Shown: piece after piece, positions 1-6,344 of the stretch
Layout of the letters: each line of letters opens with the position of its first letter
How positions within the stretch are numbered: position 1 is the stretch's first letter
Assembly (NCBI GenBank): GCA_002415335.1
Contig: DHXL01000133.1
Location: forward strand, 3,684 to 13,829
DNA length: 10,146 nucleotides
From: Oxalobacteraceae bacterium UBA5157
GTDB lineage: Bacteria; Pseudomonadota; Gammaproteobacteria; Burkholderiales; Burkholderiaceae_D
Reading direction: 5' to 3'
Program-made: the position numbers and the translations under genes
Notes under the pieces: model-generated
What the model was told of the DNA's origin: nothing
Databases searched by the model: none
What the model saw: the letters and a program-made list of their open reading frames with translations, nothing else

Positions 1-11
1 GGGAAAACAAC

Positions 12-959
12 ATGAAGGCGTGGCACATTGGCCTTATCCTGATAGCGGTTTTGGCGCTCGCCGGCGTACCGTGGTATGGGTCAGACGTGCTCACACAATT
101 CGGCATCAACGCGCTGCTGTTGGCCGTGTTGGCGCAGGGCTGGAACATTATCGGCGGTTACACCGGCTACGCATCGTTCGGCAATTCCGTTTTTTACGGA
201 CTGGGCGGCTACGGTGTGGCGATCGCCATGGTGCAGTGGGAATTGCCGTTTGGCGTAGGACTGGTCTTCGGTGTCGTGCTGGCGGTCGTCTTTGCCGTTC
301 TGCTGGGCCTCCCCGTGCTGCGGCTCAAGGGCCACTACTTCGCTATTGCCACGCTGGCATTGTCGCAAGTCATGGCGGCCATTGTCTCCAACGTGGGACT
401 GGCCGGCCAGAACATCGGATTGGTCTTGCCGCCCATGAACAACGATCCGCTGTTCTACGAATTGTCGCTGGGCCTGCTGGCAATTGCGACGCTGACGATC
501 TGGTGGCTGACGCGCAGCCGCTTCGGCTTCGGGCTGATCGCGATTCGGGAAAACGAGGAAGGTGCCGCCGTCATGGGAGTAGACACCACGCTGTACAAGG
601 TGCTGGCATTCGCGCTCTCGGGTATCTTCAGCGCGTTGGCCGGCGGCATCCACGCCTACTGGATCACGTTCCTCGATCCGGAGAGCGCCTTTGACATCAG
701 CCTCAACGTCAAGATGATCATCATGGCCGTATTCGGTGGCCCGGGCACGGTGCTGGGCCCGATCGTCGGAGCGCTCTCACTGTCGGCCGTTTCCGAGTTG
801 CTGTCGAGCGAAGTGACCAGCATCGCCGGGTTGTTTTTTGGCGTGGTCATCGTCGCGGCGGTGGTGCTGATGCCGCGCGGCCTGGCAGACATGCTGTGGC
901 GGTCCCGCAAAACGGGCTGGCGCTATTTCATCGAAAACGTCCGCGCACATCGCCTATGA
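12..959 (+). CDS. livM: Branched-chain amino acid ABC transporter permease LivM
   Basis: Inner-membrane permease subunit, 315 residues, of a high-affinity branched-chain amino acid (HAAT family) importer; it would pair with LivH and be powered by the two ATPases that follow. Visible: mostly hydrophobic segments from residue 5 onward; the family motif around residues 50-68 (GYTGYASFGNS, then FYGLGGYG); a cytoplasmic loop IRENEEGAAVMGVD at about 178-191 that matches the coupling-helix region contacting the ATPase; and the glycine-rich GGPGTVLGPIVGA at 242-254 typical of LivH/LivM. Length is usual for LivM. The ATG at 12 has a GGGA purine patch about 7 nt upstream. Its stop overlaps the start of livG by 4 bp. 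The left part of the operon, expected to hold livH, is outside the window. The substrate could be another amino acid, an amide or an aromatic compound, because this family is broad. Confidence 0.93.
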   Translation: MKAWHIGLILIAVLALAGVPWYGSDVLTQFGINALLLAVLAQGWNIIGGYTGYASFGNSVFYGLGGYGVAIAMVQWELPFGVGLVFGVVLAVVFAVLLGLPVLRLKGHYFAIATLALSQVMAAIVSNVGLAGQNIGLVLPPMNNDPLFYELSLGLLAIATLTIWWLTRSRFGFGLIAIRENEEGAAVMGVDTTLYKVLAFALSGIFSALAGGIHAYWITFLDPESAFDISLNVKMIIMAVFGGPGTVLGPIVGALSLSAVSELLSSEVTSIAGLFFGVVIVAAVVLMPRGLADMLWRSRKTGWRYFIENVRAHRL

Positions 960-1690
960 ATGCGCTACTCGAAGTCCGCCATGCGACCCGGCGTTTCGCC
1001 GGGCTGATCGCCGTCAATGACGTCAGCTTCACGCTGGCGCCGGGTGAGATTCTAGGGCTCATCGGCCCCAACGGCGCCGGCAAGACGACACTGATCAGCC
1101 TGATCAGCGGGACGCTCGCACCGAGCGAAGGCGAGGTGCTGTTCCAGGGCGAGCAAATCAACCGGCTGCCGGCGTTCCGCCGGGCCCGCCTTGGCATTGG
1201 CCGCACGTTCCAGATCATGCGGCCGTTCCCCGGCTTGTCGGTGCTTGATAACGTGGCCGTAGGCGCCCTATTCGGGCGCGACGGCGGCCAAGTCAAGTTG
1301 GCACAGGCGCGCGAGCAGGCGCGTGCCTGCCTCGAGTTCGTCGGATTGGAAAAATTCATCGACCAGCGGGCCGATGAACTGGGCGGCCCCGGCCGCAAAC
1401 GCCTGGAGTTGGCCAAGGCACTGGCGATGCAGCCCAAGGTGCTGCTGTGCGACGAAGTGATGGCCGGCTTGAATCACGTCGAGATCGACGAGGTCATCGA
1501 TGTCATTCGCAAAGTGCGCGATCGTGGAATCAGCATTCTGGTGATTGAGCACGTCATCAAGGCCATCAAAAGCTTGTCCGATCGCTTGTTGGTGCTGCAC
1601 CACGGCGAAATGATCGCCGACGGCACGCCCGACGCCGTGCTGTCGGACCCGGCCGTGGTGCAGGCTTATCTGGGAAAGAAGCGGACATGA
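956..1690 (+). CDS. livG: Branched-chain amino acid ABC transporter ATP-binding protein LivG
   Basis: Cytoplasmic ATPase subunit, 244 residues, of the importer. In order: Walker A GPNGAGKTT at 37-45, Q-loop FQIMRPF with Gln86, signature region at 142-149, Walker B VLLCDE at 162-167, D-loop GLN at 171-173 and H-loop His199 in VIEHV. The signature reads LGGPGRKR in place of the common LSGGQ/LSYGQ, and the residues after Walker B are VMAGLN in place of PAAGLN. Related GRKR-type signatures occur in a subgroup of HAAT ATPases, so this looks like a subfamily trait and not decay. I chose the ATG at 956, overlapping the livM stop as ATGA, over an in-frame start at 896: the protein then begins MNALLEVRHATRRF as the family does, and the extra 20 residues would only read livM sequence. 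Translation is probably coupled to livM. Confidence 0.93.
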   Translation: MNALLEVRHATRRFAGLIAVNDVSFTLAPGEILGLIGPNGAGKTTLISLISGTLAPSEGEVLFQGEQINRLPAFRRARLGIGRTFQIMRPFPGLSVLDNVAVGALFGRDGGQVKLAQAREQARACLEFVGLEKFIDQRADELGGPGRKRLELAKALAMQPKVLLCDEVMAGLNHVEIDEVIDVIRKVRDRGISILVIEHVIKAIKSLSDRLLVLHHGEMIADGTPDAVLSDPAVVQAYLGKKRT

Positions 1691-2415
1691 GCGGCTCGCC
1701 ACATCGCACGCCATTGCTAAGCGTCGAAAATCTGGGCGCCGGCTACGGCGAGATGCCGGTGCTGCATGAGGTGACGCTGGAAGTTTATCCAGCCGAAATG
1801 GTGGCGCTGGTCGGCAGCAATGGCGCCGGCAAGACAACGCTGCTGCGGGCGCTGTCGTGCATGCTGCCCTGTACCGGCAGCCTTGTCATGAATGGGCGCC
1901 AGTTGGCCGGGATGACACCGGATCAGGCCTTCGGCCTAGGACTGGTGCAAGTGCCGGAAGGACGCCAGTTGTTCGATCGCATGACCGTGTTGGACAATTT
2001 ACTGATGGGCAGCTATCGGCGCCAGGATAAAGCAGCCATCGCGCGCGATTTGGACAAGATCTACACCCTGTTCCCGCGCCTGTCCGAGCGCCGGCGCCAA
2101 CTGGCCGGCAGCCTGTCGGGCGGCGAACAGCAGATGTGTGCGATGGCGCGCGCCTTGATGGCCGCGCCGGTGCTGATGATGGTCGATGAAATGAGCCTTG
2201 GGTTGGCGCCGGTCGTGGTGCAGCAACTGATGGACGTGCTAGCCGCCATTCAGCGTGACGGCGTAACCGTGCTGCTGGTCGAGCAAGATGTGCAATTGGC
2301 GTTGTCCGGCGCCGACCGCGGCTACGTAATGGAAACCGGACGCATCGTGCACAGCGGGCTTGCCAAAGACTTGATCGATGACCCCGCTGTTCAGGAGGCC
2401 TATCTGGGGCTTTAG
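1687..2415 (+). CDS. livF: Branched-chain amino acid ABC transporter ATP-binding protein LivF
   Basis: Second ATPase of the importer, 242 residues, expected to form a heterodimer with LivG beneath LivH/LivM. Visible: Walker A GSNGAGKTT at 43-51, Q-loop Gln88 in VQVPEGRQLF (a LivF hallmark), canonical signature LSGGEQQ at 143-149, Walker B VLMMVDE at 162-168 followed by MSLGLAP, and Gln200 at the H-loop position (LLVEQD). Gln there is normal for LivF, so the heterodimer would have one His (from LivG) and one Gln at the switch position. The ATG at 1687 overlaps the livG stop by 4 bp. It is the last gene of the operon: the next gene, a tRNA, is on the other strand. No T-tract terminator follows; the nearest structure is the inverted repeat at 2439-2460. 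Confidence 0.94.
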   Translation: MSGSPHRTPLLSVENLGAGYGEMPVLHEVTLEVYPAEMVALVGSNGAGKTTLLRALSCMLPCTGSLVMNGRQLAGMTPDQAFGLGLVQVPEGRQLFDRMTVLDNLLMGSYRRQDKAAIARDLDKIYTLFPRLSERRRQLAGSLSGGEQQMCAMARALMAAPVLMMVDEMSLGLAPVVVQQLMDVLAAIQRDGVTVLLVEQDVQLALSGADRGYVMETGRIVHSGLAKDLIDDPAVQEAYLGL

Positions 2416-2438
2416 GAAATGAGAAAAATGGCTCCGGT

Positions 2439-2460
2439 GTGAATTGACCAGTCAAATCAC
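2439..2460. repeat. Imperfect inverted repeat after livF
   Basis: Arms GTGAATTGAC and GTCAAATCAC flank a 2-nt centre CA; nine of ten arm positions pair, with one A-A mismatch. It starts 23 bp after the livF stop. No T-run follows on either strand, so it is not a standard intrinsic terminator. It may be an mRNA 3'-end hairpin or a protein-binding palindrome; the tiny centre favours a DNA site. The function is unknown. Confidence 0.45.
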
Positions 2461-2496
2461 TTGCCGCCGTGGGGCATGATCAATCTTGTGGAGAGC

Positions 2497-2525
2497 AAAA
2501 CGAGACTCGAAACCGCTTGAAAGCG
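2497..2525 (-). terminator. Weak candidate terminator for tRNA-Arg
   Basis: Read on the minus strand, 11 nt past the encoded CCA there is a tight CGCTT/AAGCG hairpin (2514-2525), followed by GTTT and then, about 14 nt later, a TTTT run (2497-2500). The stem is short, the loop tiny and the T-run displaced, so this is only a suggestion. Confidence 0.2.
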
Positions 2526-2535
2526 AAAGAAACAT

Positions 2536-2612
<77 letters not shown>

Positions 2613-2671
2613 ATTGTTGAAGGATCGTCGTGGCACGCATCGTGATCGGCTGGCGCAGGCTACATGCGAGC

Positions 2672-2707
2672 AGTGCGGATAGTACCTCTAATGGCGGCCT
2701 CTTTCAA
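2672..2707 (-). promoter_or_regulatory. Sigma70 promoter of tRNA-Arg
   Basis: On the minus strand, -35 TTGAAA (plus 2702-2707) and -10 TACTAT (plus 2679-2684) are separated by exactly 17 bp. Just after the -10 comes CCGCAC, a GC-rich discriminator as found at stringently controlled stable-RNA promoters. The predicted start near 2672 leaves a 5' leader of about 60 nt for RNase P removal. The match and position are good, but there are no experimental data. Confidence 0.7.
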
Positions 2708-2781
2708 TGGTTTGCAGCGCTCGTCAAGAGGAACCTCAGCGCGCCATCCCCATAAAGCGCGTACATTTTCCTATCGGCGAC

Positions 2782-4887
2782 TCAGGGCTGAATCGAGCCC
2801 CGTTTGGCCAGGAGCAGTGTCTCGATTTCCGCCGCCGCGAGCGGCCGGCTCAGATAATAGCCTTGGATCTGGTCGCATCGCTGCTCGCGCAAAAAATGCA
2901 GTTGCTCGGCTGTTTCGACGCCCTCCGCGATCACCTTGAGCTTCATGCTGTGCGCCAAGGCGATCACCGCTTTCGCGATCGCGGCGTCGTCACTGTCGGT
3001 CGTGATGTCGCGCACGAACGATCTGTCGATCTTGAGCGTATTGATCGGAAAACGCTTCAGATAACTCAGGCTGGAATAGCCGGTGCCGAAATCGTCGATC
3101 GATAAATGGACGCCCATGTCACTTAGCTTGTGCAGCGTCTCCGCCGCCATTTCCGGATTTTCCATGATGATGCTTTCGGTAATTTCCAGTTCCAGGCACG
3201 TGGCATGGCAACCCGTTTCGTGCAGCACGCGCGACACCATCTTCACGATGTCCTGCTGCTTGAACTGGCGTGCCGACAAGTTGACCCCGATCCGCGTGTG
3301 CGGAAACGTGGCAGCCTCGTCCCACGCCACATGCTGGGCGCATGCGGTGCGCAGTACCCATTCGCCGATCGCCACGATCAATCCGGTTTCTTCCGCAATC
3401 GGGATGAAGTCGCCGGGGTACACGGTCTCCTGCCCCGGCGGCTGCCACCGTATGAGCGCTTCCAGGCCGACGATTGCACCGGTGGCAAGGTCCATTTGCG
3501 GTTGGTAGTGCAGCACGAATTCCTGCCGCGACAAGGCGCGGCGCAGCCCGCCTTCCAGCTTTAGGCGGTCGAGCGCGCGTGAATTCATGTCTTGCGCATA
3601 GAACTGAAAATTATTGCGGCCGGCGTCCTTGGCGCGATACATCGCCGTGTCCGCGTTTTTCAGCAGAGCTTGGGCATCCTGGCCATCCTTCGGATAGAGG
3701 CTGATGCCAATGCTGCCAGCCGGGAAAAACTCATGGCCTTGTATCGTCATCGGCTGCGCCAGCGATTCCAGCACCTGCTGCGCCAGCGTGGCAATGGTTT
3801 CGACGCGCTCGACGTCCGCCAGCACCACGACAAACTCGTCGCCGCCCAGGCGCGCCACAGTATCGCCGTCGCGCACGTTGACCGACAGCCGACTGCCGAT
3901 TTCCATGATGATCGCGTCCCCGGCGTCGTGGCCCAGGCTGTCATTGATGTTTTTGAAGCGGTCGAGGTCGATCAACAGCACGGCGACCTGGCCTTCGGAT
4001 CGATTGGCGTAGGCGATCGCTTGCGACAAGCGATCCTGCAGCAGAGAGCGGTTGGGCAGGCTGGTCAGCGCATCGTGGTTGGCGAGGTGCAGCAACTCCC
4101 ACTCCACCCGCTTGCGGCGCGAAATGTCTTCGACCACGGTGCTGTAATACTTGGGCTTCCCAGCGGCATCCCATACCAGTGAACTGGTGAGGTTGACCCA
4201 GATAAAGTGACCGTCCTTGTGCCGATAGCGCTTTTCTCGGGCCTTTTCGTGGATTTCCCTGGCCAGCATGCGACGGCCCAACTCGACGTCAGCCGGCAGA
4301 TCTTCGGGATGCGTCAGGTCCTGATATTTCAGCCGCAGCAATTCCTCCTGCGTGTAGCCGACGATTTCGCACAACTTCTGATTCGCCATCAGCCAGCGTC
4401 CATCCGGCGCGACGTGCGCCAGTCCGACTGCAGCCTGGCTGAACGCGACACGGAAACGCTCTTCGCTCTCGCGCAATGCGGCCTCGGCGCGCAGCCGGGA
4501 GGTGATGTCGCGCACGACCGCGACCAGGATCTGGCGCCCTTCGGATTTCACCGCACGCAGATAGACTTCAACCGGCAGGCGCGTGCCATCTTTGCGCTGA
4601 TGCACGGTTTCGAACATGCCGGTCTTGCTGTCGCTCAGAACCACTTCGTCGAAGCGACGATTAATTCTTTCGAGTTCGCCAGCGTCCGGCTTGAGGTCTT
4701 GTGGCCCCAGTGTCAGCAATTCGTCCCGTCGATAGCCCAGGGTCTTGGTAGCCGTCTGGTTGGCGTCGATAAAACGCATGTCGAGCCGGTCAATCAGGTA
4801 CACGGCATCGATGGAGCTATCCAATGCCATGCGAAATCGCCGTAACTCTTCCTTGGAACGCACGCGCGCCGCGATGTTTTGCGCCAT
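2782..4887 (-). CDS. PAS-PAS-GGDEF-EAL cyclic-di-GMP cyclase/phosphodiesterase
   Basis: Signalling protein of 701 residues that should make and/or break cyclic di-GMP. Order: a first PAS domain with its PAC part at about 15-130, a second at about 138-258, GGDEF at about 265-430, EAL at about 440-695. No membrane segment is evident, so it is probably cytosolic. GGDEF motif intact at 348-352, with inhibitory-site RxxD at 339-342 (Arg339, Asp342), five residues before it. EAL motif at 476-478, then NLSARQ from 536, ELEITES at 566-572, DDFGTG at 598-603, KIDRSF at 619-624, AEGVE at 654-658 and QGYYLSRP at 675-682; the metal ligands and catalytic glutamate region appear present. Both activities are therefore possible; which dominates cannot be read from sequence. 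The PAS ligand is unknown. ATG at 4887 with AGGA 9 nt upstream. Transcribed divergently from fabI. Confidence 0.93.
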   Translation of the reverse strand: MAQNIAARVRSKEELRRFRMALDSSIDAVYLIDRLDMRFIDANQTATKTLGYRRDELLTLGPQDLKPDAGELERINRRFDEVVLSDSKTGMFETVHQRKDGTRLPVEVYLRAVKSEGRQILVAVVRDITSRLRAEAALRESEERFRVAFSQAAVGLAHVAPDGRWLMANQKLCEIVGYTQEELLRLKYQDLTHPEDLPADVELGRRMLAREIHEKAREKRYRHKDGHFIWVNLTSSLVWDAAGKPKYYSTVVEDISRRKRVEWELLHLANHDALTSLPNRSLLQDRLSQAIAYANRSEGQVAVLLIDLDRFKNINDSLGHDAGDAIIMEIGSRLSVNVRDGDTVARLGGDEFVVVLADVERVETIATLAQQVLESLAQPMTIQGHEFFPAGSIGISLYPKDGQDAQALLKNADTAMYRAKDAGRNNFQFYAQDMNSRALDRLKLEGGLRRALSRQEFVLHYQPQMDLATGAIVGLEALIRWQPPGQETVYPGDFIPIAEETGLIVAIGEWVLRTACAQHVAWDEAATFPHTRIGVNLSARQFKQQDIVKMVSRVLHETGCHATCLELEITESIIMENPEMAAETLHKLSDMGVHLSIDDFGTGYSSLSYLKRFPINTLKIDRSFVRDITTDSDDAAIAKAVIALAHSMKLKVIAEGVETAEQLHFLREQRCDQIQGYYLSRPLAAAEIETLLLAKRGSIQP

Positions 4888-5014
4888 TAAAACAAGTCCT
4901 GACTCGGGTTATACAAAAAATATGTGCACGGCAATTTAGTATTGTACCGAAACCGGCGGCGCCTTTGCTCGAATTGTGCGCGCGCTGCCCCCACGGCTAC
5001 GGTCGTTTGACCGC

Positions 5015-5028
5015 CTACCACTTGGTAG
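5015..5028. repeat. Inverted repeat abutting the fabI -35 box
   Basis: CTACC and GGTAG flank ACTT, ending 4 bp before the -35 hexamer. The position suits an operator or activator site for a fatty-acid synthesis gene, but arms this short arise by chance and no regulator is identified. Confidence 0.25.
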
Positions 5029-5031
5029 AGG

Positions 5032-5067
5032 TTGCCCTCGCGGCGGGGACACCCTACAATCTTGCAC
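5032..5067 (+). promoter_or_regulatory. Sigma70 promoter of fabI
   Basis: -35 TTGCCC (5032-5037) and -10 TACAAT (5055-5060) are separated by exactly 17 bp. The predicted start is near 5067, about 120 nt before the fabI ATG. It is the best hexamer pair in the gap on this strand. Confidence 0.65.
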
Positions 5068-5188
5068 AGTTTGAAAATGGAACACGCAATTCAATTAGAA
5101 TCGAACCATACCCATATTTCATGCGCGTTTTCGAGCCGTTCCGGCTTGTCAGCCGCGGCGAATATAACGCGCACACTTGGAGTTATTC

Positions 5189-5968
5189 ATGGCATTCTTG
5201 CAAGGCAAAAAAATCCTGATCACCGGTTTGTTGTCCAACCGCTCGATCGCCTACGGCATCGCAAAGGCGTGCAAACGGGAAGGCGCCGAACTGGCGTTTA
5301 CGTATGTTGGTGAACGCTTCAGGGATCGGATTACCGACTTTGCCCAGGAATTCGACAGCACATTGATTTTCGACTGCGATGTCGGCAGCGACGAACAAAT
5401 CAATGCAGTATTCGCCGATCTCGGCAAGTCGTGGAGCCAACTCGACGGCTTGGTCCATGCGATCGGCTTCGCGCCGCGCGAAGCGATCACCGGCGACTTC
5501 CTGGAAGGATTGTCGCGCGAGGCGTTCAAGATCGCGCATGACATCTCGTCCTACAGCTTCCCGGCCATGGCCAAGGCCGCACTGCCCATGCTGCGCCCGA
5601 AATCCTCGCTGCTGACCCTGACGTATATGGGCTCCATCCGCGCCACGCCAAACTACAACACGATGGGACTCGCCAAGGCCTCGCTCGAAGCCAGCGTTCG
5701 CTACCTGGCGGAATCGCTCGGTCCGAAAGGCATCCGCGTGAATGGCATTTCAGCCGGTCCGATCAAGACGCTGGCGGCCAGTGGCATCAAGGACTTTGGC
5801 AAGCTGCTTGGCATCGTCGCGGCCCACGCGCCGCTGCGCCGCAATGTGACGATTGACGATGTCGGCAACACCGCCGCCTTCCTGCTGTCGGATTTGGCAT
5901 CCGGCATCACCAGCGAGATCACTTATGTGGATGGCGGCTTTTCACACGTGATGTACGCGCCGGAGTAG
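5189..5968 (+). CDS. fabI: Enoyl-[acyl-carrier-protein] reductase [NADH] FabI
   Basis: Cytosolic short-chain dehydrogenase, 259 residues, that reduces trans-2-enoyl-ACP to acyl-ACP in the last step of each fatty-acid elongation cycle. Visible: the nucleotide-binding start ITGLLSNRSIAYGIA at 11-25 in the FabI style, the Y-x6-K pair Tyr156 and Lys163 in NYNTMGLAK with Tyr146 ahead of it, then SAGPIKTLAASGIKDF at 188-203 and the C-terminal VDGGFS. Numbering runs level with E. coli FabI. Gly93, Met159 and Phe203, positions where changes cause triclosan resistance in E. coli, carry the sensitive-type residues, which suggests an inhibitor-sensitive enzyme (inference). I chose ATG 5189, with GGAG 6 nt upstream, over an in-frame TTG at 5177, because the family begins at M-x-FLxGKK. 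It is probably transcribed alone. Confidence 0.97.
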   Translation: MAFLQGKKILITGLLSNRSIAYGIAKACKREGAELAFTYVGERFRDRITDFAQEFDSTLIFDCDVGSDEQINAVFADLGKSWSQLDGLVHAIGFAPREAITGDFLEGLSREAFKIAHDISSYSFPAMAKAALPMLRPKSSLLTLTYMGSIRATPNYNTMGLAKASLEASVRYLAESLGPKGIRVNGISAGPIKTLAASGIKDFGKLLGIVAAHAPLRRNVTIDDVGNTAAFLLSDLASGITSEITYVDGGFSHVMYAPE

Positions 5969-6022
5969 TCCCGGGGGCCGGATGGCGAAGCGTTCGCGCG
6001 ATGCGGTCCAGCAAGCAGTGAA

Positions 6023-6044
6023 CCCGGCCAAATTACCGGCTGGG
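6023..6044 (+). terminator. GC-rich hairpin after fabI, possible transcript end
   Basis: CCCGGCC pairs with GGCTGGG (7 bp, one G-U) around an 8-nt loop AAATTACC, 55 bp after the fabI stop. There is no T-tract after it, so if it ends the transcript it would act as a Rho-dependent or processed 3' end. Confidence 0.3.
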
Positions 6045-6077
6045 GGTGGTCACATACCCTCATGCGGCAAAATATTT

Positions 6078-6113
6078 TTGCGCTAGATCAAATTTGTCTG
6101 TAGAATGCCGGCT
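6078..6113 (+). promoter_or_regulatory. Sigma70 promoter of the DEAD-box helicase gene
   Basis: -35 TTGCGC (6078-6083) and -10 TAGAAT (6101-6106) with exactly 17 bp between them. An A/T-rich stretch (CAAAATATTTTTG, 6068-6080) runs into the -35 and could act as an UP element. The predicted start near 6113 lies about 230 nt before the start codon. Confidence 0.65.
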
Positions 6114-6344
6114 GTGCGTTGCAACATGCCTCGCACATCGCAGCATCGCAAACTATTAGCATTAACGATAAAGCCCTCCCGCCTCCTGGTGTCGATTTTT
6201 GAACACCGTCCCGGCGCAAGCTTTCTGTGCCGAAATCTCTCAGAGCTTTCTTAGCTGTTTCGTTGGTTAGCGTTGCAATTTTTTTTGCGCTTTCGCCGCA
6301 TCTTCGATGATGCAGCGCAGCGCCGATTTTACGAAAGATTAAGA
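6113..6344 (+). promoter_or_regulatory. Long structured 5' leader of the helicase mRNA
   Basis: About 232 nt lie between the predicted transcription start and the ATG. Hairpins seen by eye: GGTGT/ACACC at 6188-6207 with a T-rich loop, GGCGCA/TGTGCC at 6213-6231 (one G-U), and a two-part stem TGCGC...GCATC/GATGC...GCGCA at 6286-6319 that ends 25 nt before the start codon. There is a run of eight T at 6279-6286. The ribosome site is weak (AAAGA at 6334-6338). Long leaders are known for cold-induced helicase and Csp mRNAs; a similar role here is inference. Confidence 0.4.

Larger units (their letters stand above)
4888..5188. other. Divergent intergenic region between the GGDEF-EAL gene and fabI
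   Basis: The 301-bp gap holds the upstream signals of both genes. For fabI there is a clear promoter (5032-5060), a small inverted repeat just before it, and a leader of about 120 nt with a minor AGCCG/CGGCT hairpin at 5134-5146. For the GGDEF-EAL gene the minus strand has only weak candidates: TTGCCG (plus 4929-4934) and TATAAC (plus 4908-4913), spaced 15 bp apart, and a TACAAT (plus 4941-4946) with no good -35. I found no convincing small gene. Confidence 0.5.
5969..6344. other. fabI to helicase intergenic region
   Basis: This 376-bp gap divides in two. The left part (5969-6060) holds GC-rich hairpins that may end the fabI transcript: GCGAA/TTCGC at 5985-5997 and a stronger one at 6023-6044. 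The right part holds an AT-rich stretch around 6067-6080, a sigma70 promoter at 6078-6106 and a long T-rich leader for the helicase. No protein gene is convincing; a 42-codon ATG frame at 6126-6254 lacks a ribosome site. Confidence 0.55.

Noticed and set aside
2664..3105. Plus-strand open frames beginning near the tRNA promoter and running over the 3' end of the GGDEF-EAL gene
   Set aside because: They overlap the conserved EAL domain coding region on the other strand and show no domain of their own.
5077..5313. A plus-strand ATG frame starting in the fabI leader
   Set aside because: It overlaps the first 40 codons of fabI in another frame, lacks a good ribosome site and resembles no family.
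6126..6254. A 42-codon ATG frame in the helicase leader
   Set aside because: No ribosome-binding site precedes it and its sequence suggests no known leader peptide. It could still be an upstream frame, but nothing in the sequence supports translation.
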